A DNA stretch of 64,000 bases. Source: Baylisascaris procyonis. Its lineage: Eukaryota > Nematoda > Chromadorea > Rhabditida > Ascarididae. Positions 11,401-23,471 of the stretch are shown here, piece by piece. The stretch is taken from contig JAZARR010000212.1 in NCBI GenBank assembly GCA_037389465.1, positions 6,334,501 to 6,398,500 on the forward strand, in the 5' to 3' direction. How positions within the stretch are numbered: position 1 is the first letter of the stretch; every line of letters starts with the position of its first letter. Below the pieces are notes generated by a model that did no database searches, was not told the DNA's origin, and was given only the letters and a program-made list of their open reading frames with translations. Both the position numbers and the translations under genes were made by a program.

Positions 11401-14400
11401 CGCCTCGCTGCTTCGACAATGACAATATGAAGCTGTCACTGTTCGAATAAACGCATAGCAGCAATGTTTGAGAGACAAATGTGGTCTTTAAGAATTGTCC
11501 TCACAAAACTTTTATCTCCGTTATCAACGCTCATCTGCGTAGGTAAAGGTTATAACCAAAACCTCATCTTTTCATCAACAATTATCCTGCTCAGCCGCCA
11601 GGTGCCAGCACGCTAAGCTGTGACGGAAAGAACACAAAAAAGTTTATGAAAACTCTCTCAAAGGTGTCCGAAGCCAGTGAGCAGCTCGGGGTTACCCTTT
11701 GCTGACTGGAGACCGAGTAGCTGGGCCATACAAAGTCACTTCATAGATCTAACAGTATTTTCTCATATCTCATAACCGGATCATACAGTATTCTTTTTTC
11801 TTGTAAATACATCTTCAAGACGTGATTTAGAAGCGTTCCTTAACGTTAACGCAAGGGATTATGCAATTTCCGTATGTAGACTACATAACGAGTTGATTCA
11901 TCTCAATGAAGGTGAATGACCGTCTTCTAAAAAGGCACATAATCTTCAAAATTTTGTGGAGTGATGTTCCGACACGAACTGCACTCTTATTTTCAATCCT
12001 AGAAATTTCATTAGCATAGCGGAGATAAAAATATTGGTGAATGCGTGAATGCATTCAAATTGACGGCTAGAACTCAAAAATCATTGTTATTGTACATGGG
12101 CGGAAAACTACGCCTACATTCTTTTGCATAGGAATTCTAGATTGCACTTTGCCCGCTTTCTACTTAAGTTCAGATCAGTGATGCCGCCAAGCTTTTTTGA
12201 AAAAAATGGGTCTTTTTAAGTACTCGCGATTTTTCGGAAAAAGTTGAGTTTTTTAAGTTGCATAAGTTTTCGTTTCTTGAAAAACACGGTGTGGTTTAAA
12301 TTTTGCAGTAGAAAGTTATCAATTGTTCAGTTTAAAGAAAATTTAATGTACTCATTTAAATCAAGCTTTAAAATGCAAAAACTTGCAGCGAAGCTACTTG
12401 GGGATCTTCAGTTTCTTTTTCGATTTGTTCAAACAAATTTTCCATATCTCCTGATGTTTGTTGTGCTTGAACACCTGAGCGGGGTGATGCATTATTCCAT
12501 GGTGAAAAAGCATTAGTCGAAAATATATGCGAAATGTTTCTTTGATTTTGTTTAGATGATGGCATCTCGTTAAATGTTCCCTTTCATAAAAACCGCCAAA
12601 ACCCTTGCGGAAGCTATTTCTGGCATGAGAAAGCAGTAGATGATGCATAAAAGTCTTAAAGCTCAATCTGCAGATCGAACCTGGACGCAAATTCATTTCA
12701 CTTACAAATCATCTCGCCTTTCACGTTCAGTTCAGCGGTACGACCAGAGGATTTCGAGGAGTGCACAAGTTCATTTCGAATGGTGCGAGTTTGGATTGTT
12801 GTGCATCGTAGCATTTACTTCAGTTCATCGATATGCCGCCGCAAATTGAAGCGCAAATCTTTGCTGAAGGGTGATGAAGAAAATTTTATAACACGAAATG
12901 TTTCAGCATAGTCGTAATATTCAAACCACTTGTAGTATCCTAGGAACAAAAGCTACTTAATTCTATGTTGTTAACGTTAGTGTAAAAGCAGAACGAGGGC
13001 AACTATACCATTGCCTCGATTGCAGGCAATAAAAAAACGAAATGAATCAAGCCAATGTGATGTTTAGGGAGCGTTCTATATTCAACTGGTCGAACATGTT
13101 TTCTATTTGGATTTGCCTCCCTGGGTAATGAGGGCTAATCTTTTTAACGCATATCTGCAGTTTTAAGTTATGAATATCAGGTTATATAGGGTGGAAATGG
13201 GAAAAGTGAAGGATTTTGGCTTTGGCGATTCAAGACTTCAGGTCGAACACATCAGATCGCTAAAGGAATAAAACGGTTTTTATTGCCCGACCATTCGGTT
13301 GCTGCCTCTAGCAGTAGAATATTTGAACCTTTCGAGTTTGGTCCAGGGAGTTTCATTTTTCTCCTCTGCATATAAGTTTTAAAGAAGGATGCCTTCAAGG
13401 TGAATCGCACTCCAACTGAAGAAGACGGTGGGTGGGTACGGCAAGGTGCGACGTGAAGCGCGAAGCCACGTAGCTTCATTCAAAATCTTTGCTTCGCTCC
13501 GTATCCCCACTACGTTTCGTAACCTCAATCGAGGCTCAGTTCGCTTCGTAGAGGTCGTGTTTTAGTAAAAAAATTTAAGCTTCCCTACTTCAGTTCCAGA
13601 TTCGAAAATATTCGATCGTCGCTCAATGTTCTACCGTTGAAGGTGTAAGATCAAACAGTAGAACAGTAAACGCTGCAATTCTTGCAACTTCAGAGAGGTT
13701 TCGTCAGAACGCGACCGAAATCCAGCCGTGCCGATATAGCATTGATGCTGCCGAAGGGAATATTTTCTCTCCTGAATACCCGCACTTCTATCCCGCAAAT
13801 GCGAATTGCACATATTTTTTCCCGATGCGTAAGTCACGGAAAATATTGCTCAAGTTGGAGTTTCTTGACTTCCGACCATTATCATGCTCAACCGATTACA
13901 TCGACATTTACCAGATGCATCCAAAGGTATTTTATCGGTATTCACAATCAGATCTCCTTATCATGCTTCAGTTTATTTTGTCAGTAAACTGATAATGGCC
14001 AAATGTTCGTACTAGAATACTGAGCAAAATTTGAATGCCGTGAATTTGTCAATTTTTTCACTACACGCTTAGAGTTTATTTTCTCTTTTATAGCTTGTTG
14101 ACCTGATCATCTTGAGAATCTGTTAACCAAGAGAGGAAAACACCGCAACGAATCGCATGTCGTTATAGTAAAACTTACGATACTATTGGACGATTTCTTA
14201 ATGATTCACTGCTTTTTTTTAAAAACACAAACTGCTTTGTGAATCATTGGAAGAGCTCTCGTTGAGTCAGAATAACCAACAAGCTGGCACAAAACGTTTT
14301 TTTTTGTTAAGCATCCAGCTTTGCCAGTTGAAAAAACTTATTAAAAGCATCCAGTCAGCTTTTCTTTGTTATGAAGCTGATCCAAGTAGCTGTCAACGTT

Positions 14401-17400
14401 GGACGGCTGTTAATAAAGTGCTGTCAATAGTGGTTCATGAAGACACTTTTTAATGAGATATTTTTACTTGCTGAATAAATAGGACGGGATTTTAAAATAT
14501 AGGAAGAAAGATATTCGAATGGCATTTCTGTCATTAATATGTATAAAATGCGAAAATTTCAAAATTACGCAATACGGTGTGTTGCATTTTTGCAAATCCC
14601 AATGACGTTGGATTTCCGACAACGTTCAGCTCATTAGCGAACAAATAGATCTGAATGACGGATCCTCTGACAACTCAGGTAATTTAATCCACTATGAATT
14701 CCTTCATGAGCGCTGTTAATTGAGACGCACGCGATGAATAAATCAAGCATAAATCTTGTAAGTTATAGACGTTTCGCTTTAAATATGAACAAGTTATCTT
14801 ATTACTTTTGAAAATCCCCTCTCTACTCACTACTATAAAATGCCTCGATGATTTTGTTAGGGAAACAAAGATGTTGGCTGCATCCATAGGGAATGTTAGT
14901 TTTTTCAACTATCTTTGTCAATTTCACTTCTGGCAACTGATGTCGTGTCGATTGGTCATTCCGAGAAGATAGCTCGCTTGCAGCTGATTGCATTTGCAGA
15001 TACATTTGGACAAACTTTGTTACGACTCGATGCCACCTTATTCTCTTTCCTCGAAAAACGGATTCATTGTGGAATTTTATTCCGGCTCCAACGAAAGATC
15101 GAAGGCGAGTGTTTATTTCTTCTACCAACGATACGATTATTCACCAGCATTAGCAGACAAAGGTGGGGAAAAGAGCATGAACAGTGATCGCACATTGTTA
15201 GTTATTTCCATGCGTCGTAGTGTTTAGGCAAGTTTAAAAGTTTGTCGGAAATGCATTCAAACTGTTGGAAAAGGCAGCATTTTCCTTATCAAGTTGCAAA
15301 AAGATTGCCGGGTTAATGGAAGCACAATAGAGAAAACCGATTGATCTTGTCGACCCGGGCTATCACCTCACTCATGTGCGAAAAAAATCGCTCGATACGC
15401 TCACGAGCATGCAACTGTGATTCAAAGCTATGGTGAATATCGGCATATTGTCACTATTTTTGGTGCCTTGCGCTTCATTCGTTTTTTTTTTGATTTTTTG
15501 AAATATTTTAAGGAAGTATTTGAGTCTGCTCGACATAAAAACCTCAGGCATTACCGGTGAAAGCATTCACGGTTTAAAGAAAAAAGGTGGCAGGGACTGA
15601 TATGCTCATAGAATGCACTGCGATAAATTTATAGAGTGTACTGGGATAAAATGAAGCAGAATTTGCGTGATTTTCATGTGCAGATTCGAATCTGCGTGCG
15701 ATTGCATCCTACGCTATATTAGCTAAGAATTAACCACACTCCAGAGTAACCTTAAAGCATAGTGAGGTTCGATTAGTTAGTAAAAAGAAGTAGACAGAGA
15801 GGATTGCTTTAAAAGCCCACACCGTCAGATCGTGATGAAACTTTCAGAACAGAGGGTTTCATTTCTGGTTCAAATATGTTCGTGAAGATGAGGCAACGCA
15901 GCCTGTGCCTCTCGCTCATTCGGCATCGCACGCGCAAATTGACTCAAGTGAGTTGTGCCCATCGATTTTCTGCATATTTTGTGCTATGAGGCGGCTTGAA
16001 AGGTTGGTACCGCTCTTGTTGGCCGCTTACGTCACACCCGGTGAATGCTCTTCCCTTGTTTGATGCTAAAAAACTTTTATAATACCTCCTTCGGGGTTGT
16101 AAACCTTGCAAGCAGTTCGTATTTCTGTATTTTTGTGCACTTTTTCAACGCCTTTCGGAAAATTGCATTTGTATGGGTCAGCATGAACATGTTCCGTCTC
16201 TATATGCTTGGATACTTGGGTGTTTGTCCAATGCTTCCAGTTGGCTGTCTGAATCAAGTTGTTATTAGCAAAGTTTGTTGTTGCAACTTAAATCTTATGA
16301 GGATTCACACGTCAGGTACCGTAATCCATCAACTTCCGCTTGACTTATAGTACAGGAGCTGTTTCTGGGGATAACGAAGTCAAAAAGTGCAGAAAATTAG
16401 GATAAAATTTAAAAAAAAAAAAGAAAATTGAAATGAGTGCGTAATTAAGTGCTTTCGCATCATTTTTGCCATCGTCACTGAAGCTTACCAACTTCTTCAT
16501 TCATTTTGTTTGCAGTATCATGCTGTCAAGCGAAACTTTATCTTAAGAAAGTGACATTAATTTTTCGATTTTTCTGAAGTCCCTGAAACTGTTCAATTGC
16601 TTCTTTTGAGAAACATAGCCTGTAATTGATATTTGCAGTCAAATAGGCGATTGTTCCAATGTAGTCTATATTAATTCATTTCAAAATGATTTCAGTTCGA
16701 TTAGTCCGAAGTAGGGAAGAAGAAAATTTCAAGAGCAAAGCGCGTTGAACTCCAAATTGACTTACTTTCATCGAACGGAAAATTGGGATCCCATGGATAA
16801 TGAACGTGCAGACTGTTGCAAGAGGTTTTTCATTTTAACGATGAGCTTTAATTTGCTAGCGGAATTTCGTTTAGTTGCCAAGCTTGAAACAGCCACACTG
16901 ATAATTCTATCTTCTTCTGAATACAACTGACGTTGATGCCTAAAAATTTCTTCTTTTTAGCATTCATCGAGGCAATCGGATTTCTTGACTTGGATTCTAT
17001 TCAATCGCCTTTTCAATACATCATTTAACACACCGCCTTTAATAAAGCATCGGATATCATTATAATACTTGTTAAATAAGTAGTGGTTTCACTACGAATT
17101 TACGTTCTAAAATGAAATATAACTGAGATGAGTGTTTGCTTGCAGAATCGTTATGCCCAGTGAGAATTACATCACCGTCGATGAGCTCAGGTACAGATAC
17201 CGTAATATCTGCAGAGAAGGGCATCATAAACTCATCTCTTTATTCGGTTCCTGATGAACCCTTCAAGTGTCAGTTTATCTTCATGGGAAGCGGCAGTGAA
17301 CGAGTTCACATCGTCTTTCTTCAATTCAACTTGTTTGCGAGGACATTCCAGACAGAAAACGCAACCATGAGGTACGCTGAGACGACTTATTCAGTCTTTA

Positions 17401-19186
17401 TTCATCCTCCTGTTCGAGGGTCTTTTTTCAAGAATGGGAATAAGAGAAAGTCTCTCCTACCTCTGAGAAGGATTATTCCTCTCTCTGGGAAATAACAACG
17501 GAGAGGGTAGAGGAGAGATAGGAATGGGGATTTATATCATTACATATGAATACGTCGGTTTATATCTGCTATCAAAAAATTAAGTGAAGTTTTCAATGAG
17601 GTTTAGAAGAGGATGAGCGTCTCCAATGATCATAGCTCACGAATCAGGCGTTACAAGAAAAACTATGTTGAAACACATGGAGCAAATCAAATCGATATAA
17701 GCAGATTGGCCTCACAAAATTGCCGAGTGGTTTTACTGCAGTGAATTTTTTTCTACGGATTGAGGACACTAATTCTTCTAACTCGTCTTTTCTATTGCAT
17801 AGGTTCGGTTGGGAAACGTGCAAAAGGCTAACAAATAGAAAGCAGCACTGCTGCACATTCATGCATGGCCAAAGTTTAATACAGAATGAGTTTCCTATCT
17901 AGCTGTGACATATGAATATCGTCTAATTATGCAAAAAATGTATTTCGTTTTTTAATCACTCATTGTTCATGTGCATCACAGCAAACTGCTCACATCAATT
18001 TGAAATAATTGGAACTTGTTTCCTGGCGTGAATTTTTATTTCTCAAAGAGAAAAACAGATACCGCAATAGGAACGTATTCTGGCTTACGTTTGGTTTCCT
18101 CTTACTAGAGGTATCGGTTAATTAAGTTGCAAACGTTTTCCAAAAAGAGAAGCTTCACGCAGTGGATCTTCTGCTAACGAGAAAAGACTTGCTCCGTTTA
18201 TCGTACAGGAAGAGGTTGAATATGAGCTATAAGAAGCTGCAAAAACCTGCCCACAGTCGTCGGGATTGTCGAGTTCGAATACTGTTTTTTAGTGGATTCA
18301 GCTATGGCAGTAAAATTTGGTCAGATCCATTCGAATGATGATTTTAAATGGGATTTTACTCGTAGAACAGACTTTTAGTGACCTGCTTCCGAAAGTGCTC
18401 ATTTTGAAAGGATAGTTTTTTTTATTGCTTAAAAACCCTAATCTCTGAACGATCATATTTGAGAATGCTCTATGGCCAGTCTATCTGTTCGACGTAAATC
18501 GAAAAGATAAGCTCATTCTGTTGTTCAGCTTGGAAGTTGATAATAGAAGCGAAACATTATGGCTGTCAATGAAGAGCCAAAAAAAATTTATGTTAATGAC
18601 TGCTCTTGCATGACATGCTTGTTTAGAGGTTGCACTTTCGGGCAATCTTGCAGCTGAGGTAAAATATTCTGATAGCGTTATTATTACATTTGAGATGCGA
18701 TGAAGTAGACCATGTGACGGCGCACGTGCTTATTGGTACACGTATGTCACGTGTGGATGATTTTTGTGGCTCAGAAACACCACCGCAATTGATGTCGACA
18801 AAGAATCTGATGACGCTTGAATATGTGGTTCGTTCGACGAAGGCGTTGCGTCAGATGACATCCTCAAAAGAACCATTCGGATTTGTTATACAATATGAAT
18901 TTCGAACAGATCTCGGTCTATCGGGAATGAACGCTGAAAGAAGTCGCAATCACTGTTCGTTCTCCTATTTTACCGCTTCCGGATCCCTGTGCCCTACAGA
19001 AAATGCAGCTGGTGATCGCGACCACGTTGAATAGTTGTTCTTAGATACATTTTATTAACAATCCATCTTCAAAGTACTTCAGCTAATTTTCTACTGTTTA
19101 TTTAAATTTTGTCCTCGAATTTCGATCTATGAGTGGATATGTCATTCACCGTCTAAAAATGCTCCTGGCGCGTTGTATGAGCGTTA

Positions 19187-19241
<55 letters not shown>

Positions 19242-21455
19242 GTACATATATACATATCCTGAAAACACCGGAAACCAAAACCTTCTAACTGATCTATATA
19301 TATATATTTTTTTTCTTTTGGCAGGTTCTGTGCAATCGTTGGGAGATTTATGGAGCTTTATCGCGACTTTTCCTTGAAATAAAAGTGACGTTTTAATGCA
19401 TCTTCTGACGTTTTGGTGTCCGCAATGCCCGTTTCTGACGTAAAATTTAACACAATTTACATTTATCAATCAAAACGGCTGCTCTCCCATCTGACAAACG
19501 ATTTGGCTAGATAGCCGCGATATTTTGCTGGTGGTCAGCTCAGTCTGAATTTGATCTCATCTCTTATTATAGCAGTCGTTCTTTTTAGTGTGTTATTATA
19601 TATTCAACTCATCGCGACAGGCTTCTGGCAATATTTTCTCGCCAAATCATCCAGGCTATTATCCTCGAAATATCGACTGCCATTATATTTTCCATGGTTC
19701 CGAGAAACAAGTTGTGGTTATACACTTCGAATATTTCGATGTGGAGGGCTTTTCAACGTTCTCTTTTGCATTTTATTTATTGATTCGTTTCGTTCTTTTA
19801 ATGTACCTGTGTATTCCTCAACCGTAATGGCCTTCAGGACGTTATTTTTCACCTTCCGGCTGCCATGAGTACCTGGGGACTTCAATACTAGGATTTGCTC
19901 CCAAATTTTCAAAACCGCTTCACCGAATGAGACTTTTGACTTTGGCCATGAGTTTACAACTAACAGCATAAGATTTCCATTTATAGATTTCAGTTTTAAA
20001 GTAAGTGAGAAAGCGTACCAGAAAAGATTGCACAGCACTCAATTTTGCATATCGCACATCTGACCAATCACTTTCATATGCCCCCAATAGAAAAAATATG
20101 CAGAATAACCTCCTCATATTTTAACTGATTCGTTCGGAAGTGCAATTTTTTCACAAAAGATTTTTCACGTGAAAAGCTATTCTTCAACGATCTTGCCAGT
20201 GTGAAACGTATGCAAATTTTTTGGCACTTTAAAGTGTGTTTAGCCCTGTTTTGATGATTTAAAGTGAGATGGAGTATTAGTGATCGTTTCATGATCTATG
20301 TTATATTTATCGTTTAGATTTTGAAACTCCAGCTTTGGCGATTCCCGGGCAAAGACTGCTCGATTAACAGACAAACATACACATACAAACAAAAGCACAG
20401 ACACGACGTTGCTTTTCGTGCTTTTTTGCGAAGTGAATTGCCTTAAGCTTATGAAAGGCAGTCTAGTCGTCTAAGCTCAACAGCACAACCGTACACGAAG
20501 ATTAATCGCATAACGTTGAAAAGGTTGCAGATGCGACGACAGTACGCATAGTGACTATGTACTATTCAGTAATTATCAGACTCATGATCGCACAAATAGG
20601 CGTTATTGCGGTCAGTTGAGGCCACAACATTCGATTATCAGCGAGTCGAACTACTTCCGGATGATGTTCAAATCGAACGACATCTTCGATGCCACCGGAT
20701 TCTATGCTCACTATCAGTTTATCACGCAACGTACGCTTGCAAGTGCCCTTCTTATCACTGTCAATTGAAAACGACTCAAAAAGTACCACCCACAAAGGAA
20801 CAGACATTGTATCCAGTAAGTCCGGGCACATTGTCTGTTCTTTTGCGGGGATCTGAATACATAAAAAATGACATCCGAAAGCCCTACTGACTAATACATC
20901 ATTTAAATAAGACGCAAAATTTAAAAATCTTTTTATGAAAAAAAAGTCGTTCCAGTGTGGTTGAATTTTTATGCAAATGTGGCATTATTTTGAACGGAAA
21001 GTTCTTAGGGGTTTTGATCAGTATGCGAAGAGTTGAAAACCACCTTCATTCATTTCTTGTGTTCCATAAATTCGGAAATGAAAAAACCACAAAAACTCCG
21101 GTTTATAAAATCTGCATTTTAAGATTCTGCAAGGGATATTTCTTATCTTCCAGCTTTCTACCCCTAACACCTGTAGAAACCCATTAATGTCTGCAAATAT
21201 CTAAAATTTGCACTTATCGAAGACAGCAATAATCAGAAGAAGGTTACGAAAGATTAAGAGTGTGATGCGGAGGAAGAAAGACGTTTAGTAAACAGTCGCA
21301 TAAAGAAATTTTTTACAGAAACCTCTCAAATCAATCGAGTAAAGATAACAAGTGCAGCCGAATCTAACTCAAAGTGTGGTATGCTGATTGCAGCCATTGT
21401 TCCTCTCTATGCCCTCAAGTTAGTTTCATTTTTCGGTTTCTTGATGGCCATATAG
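8418..21455 (+). CDS. sol-1: Four-CUB-domain neuronal protein, SOL-1-like
   Basis: Ten exons: 8418-8710, 8751-8841, 12674-12782, 13694-13926, 15000-15162, 17146-17371, 18695-19011, 19621-19757, 20531-20730 and 21394-21455 (TAG). Phases agree throughout, except that exon 7 has one base too many (see findings). The ATG at 8418 opens a signal peptide ([23 protein letters not shown]). Four CUB domains follow, each with the CUB hallmarks of an opening Cys, a SGxxFSPNxPxxYP-like strand, C..DYV/DFL, FCG/YCG and a closing GFxxxYxF strand. The last exon encodes about 19 hydrophobic residues and stops. Predicted length is about 609 aa. C. elegans SOL-1, an auxiliary subunit of the GLR-1 AMPA-type glutamate receptor, has the same layout of four CUBs and a C-terminal membrane segment, and a similar size. 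The orthology is an inference from architecture; another CUB protein remains possible. The terminal exon is the weakest call. Confidence 0.75.
8547..12782 (+). other. sol-1: CUB domain 1 (exons 1-3)
   Basis: It starts at the CTC cysteines after the signal peptide and runs through [34 protein letters not shown] and GEFCGKE. It closes in exon 3 with [11 protein letters not shown] and RGFRGVHKF. The third exon lies 3.8 kb downstream. It was accepted because it starts in phase 0 and ends in phase 1, exactly as its neighbours require. Confidence 0.75.
8973..9065. repeat. Two adjacent perfect hairpins
   Basis: Hairpin 1 has 14-bp arms at 8973-8986 (aggagcccttacaa) and 8996-9009. Hairpin 2 has 15-bp arms at 9024-9038 (tttcaccaaaaatcc) and 9051-9065. 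Both have perfect arms and loops of about 9-12 bases. They lie in sol-1 intron 2, about 130 bp after its donor. The spacer also carries the repeated 'ctactggaagga / gctattggaagga'. Confidence 0.85.
13729..15162 (+). other. sol-1: CUB domain 2 (exons 4-5)
   Basis: The opening [19 protein letters not shown] is followed by [23 protein letters not shown] and [11 protein letters not shown]. Exon 5 then gives [10 protein letters not shown] and [12 protein letters not shown], the final two strands. This is a clear CUB pattern across a phase-0 intron. Confidence 0.85.
17154..18914 (+). other. sol-1: CUB domain 3 (exons 6-7)
   Basis: Exon 6 gives [26 protein letters not shown] and [12 protein letters not shown]. 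Exon 7 gives [21 protein letters not shown] and [13 protein letters not shown]. The exon 6 to 7 junction is in phase 2. The acceptor of exon 7 (catttgag) is weaker than usual. Confidence 0.85.
18988..20730 (+). other. sol-1: CUB domain 4 (exons 7-9)
   Basis: The opening [11 protein letters not shown] lies at the end of exon 7, in the +1 frame relative to CUB3. Exon 8 follows with [36 protein letters not shown] and a phase-2 donor at 19757. Exon 9 gives [24 protein letters not shown] and [12 protein letters not shown]. This is a complete CUB domain once the frame change is allowed. Confidence 0.8.
19186..19242. repeat. (AAAT)n microsatellite
   Basis: An almost uninterrupted run of the tetranucleotide aaat/taaa, about 14 units long, in sol-1 intron 7. 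It is followed by 'agtacatatatacatatcc' and a short (at)n at about 19295-19307. Confidence 0.95.
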
Positions 21456-23471
21456 CAATATCCGATGCCTATTTCGAGTGTTTGATTCCTAGAAGTATAT
21501 CTCGGCTGTATGTAGTAGATTTGCAGGTCATAGATGCCCCACTGCTTCATTTAGACTTCCCATTGAATGTTTTGAAGAAAGCAAGAGAAGTTGTGCTTGC
21601 AGTGACTGGAGGAGTCAAACCCTATTGTTAAGGCCGGTATGAAGGGACACCTGTCGTTGCGCTTCTGGGTGAGACACGAATACCGTGTTTATCGAATTTC
21701 CTGTCCTTCTTTGCAGTTAGTTGAACGCGTATCGAATTGTTAAACATTTCTGACGTTGACGGCTGGTCTGGTTAGAGGCGCTGTTCCTTCACACACACTC
21801 AGCGAAAATTGGCTACTTTCTAGAACCACATACTTATACGTGAACGGCATTCCCGAGAGCTTTGAACATAGTTTTGCTACCTCCGAAGCAGATCACTGAA
21901 AGTGCCAAAATGAACGCAGGTGTATTAATGGAAGTACATATTAAGAATTGGTTTGATTTGTATAAGATTGCTGCAAAGTCTCTTTTTCGAGCTTGTGTTC
22001 CAAGGATCTGAGCGCTGCAACTTATGGCCTAGAATTCATTCTGCTGTTGGCTCGATGATTTGTTTTTTTCTAACTAATTAGGAGAGAAGGTGGCGTCATT
22101 ACGAGCATTACCTTCTTGTTACCTATTTTAAGGAAAGTTACTCGGTACCTTCTTGTTTTAAGCGAACGGAGTCGTCGCATGCTACAGTAGCATCGTGCAA
22201 AAAGGACTCACATCTGTTCGTGAATAAGTGCCGTTCGAACGAACTCTCGAATGAGGGCGAGTATTGCGGCGAATCACAGCAATTCTTTCTTTCATACTGC
22301 CAGTCTGATGCATTCATGTTTATGCAACAGCAAAGCCTTTCGTTTACCCGCTTCAGCCCCACTCACTGCAAACAATACACAGGGTCCAGGTCCCAAAATG
22401 CACCTTTAAATTGTCACCGACAGAGGTTTCAATGTTGGCAATTTTATCTCCATATCTCCCTGCATAGAATTTCCAATCACCACTACCAATGATTTGGAAT
22501 AGTGCAGTAGAGAAATTAAAGAAACGAGAGGCTTTCTTTCCACATATCACAGTGACACGTACTTTTCGAAATGTGTCAAATAGAGCGTTTTGTTTCAGCT
22601 TCTACTAACAACTGAGAGAATCGGAAATTTCGTACTATATATGGTTCGATAGATACTTTACAACGGAGTTTTTCCGCACCTGACGTCATTTTAAAGAGAT
22701 CACCGCTTAGCCTAATCGATGAAGATACATCCTCGTACCACCTTCCACCAAATTTCATGACCTCGACAAAACGGGAAGATGGTTAGCGTGAGGAATATTC
22801 TTAAAAAAATTACAGGCAGGGAATGTTGGCAGCAGTATCTATTGACCACTTTGCTATCGAAGGGGAGGGGGAACTTCTTATTCAAAGAGGAAAGTTCATA
22901 GGTTTACAAGTCCCCACAACCGATATGCATATTCGAGGCTATGGAAACGGCGGTTTTAAACAATGGAATATGGTGCTTTGTGAAAGGCTTCTATTTTCTG
23001 CGGGGTTTGACTGCAGAGGTTCAATACGCGATACAAATTTGGAAGGCCATAAACTAGTGCGGTCGCGGGATTGGAGAGATGGTTTTTACAGCCTCAGATC
23101 TGTAATGGGAGTGTATAACCATTTTATGATTTTTCTTACAATCAGTACAGTCCATCTCGAGTTGAAATACACGAAAAGATGGGCGAACAATACCTCTTCA
23201 GGGCGTTTTTGCTAAGCAAGCGGGATACATTGAAATCGCATTAACTTCAAACTTTTGCCTTTAATCCATATATAATTACATATTCTTGGGTGTTTATCCA
23301 CCTATGCTTTGTCACAATGAACGTGATGGTAAATCCTCGCCAAATTCGATTTCATAGGCCAAACCAGAGTGTAATTTCTGCTACAAAGCGTCACTGATTT
23401 ATGCTCTTTATTGAGCAACTTTATGTATGAAATGCACTGCAATGAAGCTAATAGCAAAAAAAGAAACAAAC
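21456..23471. other. Spacer between convergent sol-1 and the cysteine-module gene
   Basis: This holds the 3' flanks of two convergent genes. It includes an ATG-started 130-codon frame at 22823-23215 (+) and a Cys-containing frame at 22220-22492 (+). Neither has a motif I recognise nor paired splice signals that attach it to a neighbour, so I leave both unassigned. No AATAAA was seen close behind the sol-1 stop. Confidence 0.5.
23407..23412 (-). terminator. Poly(A) signal AATAAA of the cysteine-module gene
   Basis: The plus-strand tttatt reads AATAAA on the minus strand, 60 bases beyond the TAA at 23472-23474. The position and sequence fit a nematode 3' end signal. Confidence 0.6.

Noticed and set aside
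19146..19469. 107-codon minus ORF with an FIYL repeat
   Set aside because: It is the translation of the (AAAT)n microsatellite.
19892..20000. Open plus-strand segment with an AG acceptor and a gtaagt donor in a sol-1 intron
   Set aside because: The phase-2 donor at 19757 and the phase-2 acceptor at 20531 already complete CUB4. The segment has no CUB features.
22149..22492. Cys-containing plus-strand frame considered as an extra sol-1 or cysteine-module exon
   Set aside because: The Cys spacing does not match the four-Cys modules, which lie on the other strand, and phases do not fit sol-1.
22823..23215. 130-codon ATG ORF on the plus strand
   Set aside because: It has no recognisable domain, no splice link to sol-1 and no conserved pattern. 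It is kept only as an unassigned frame.
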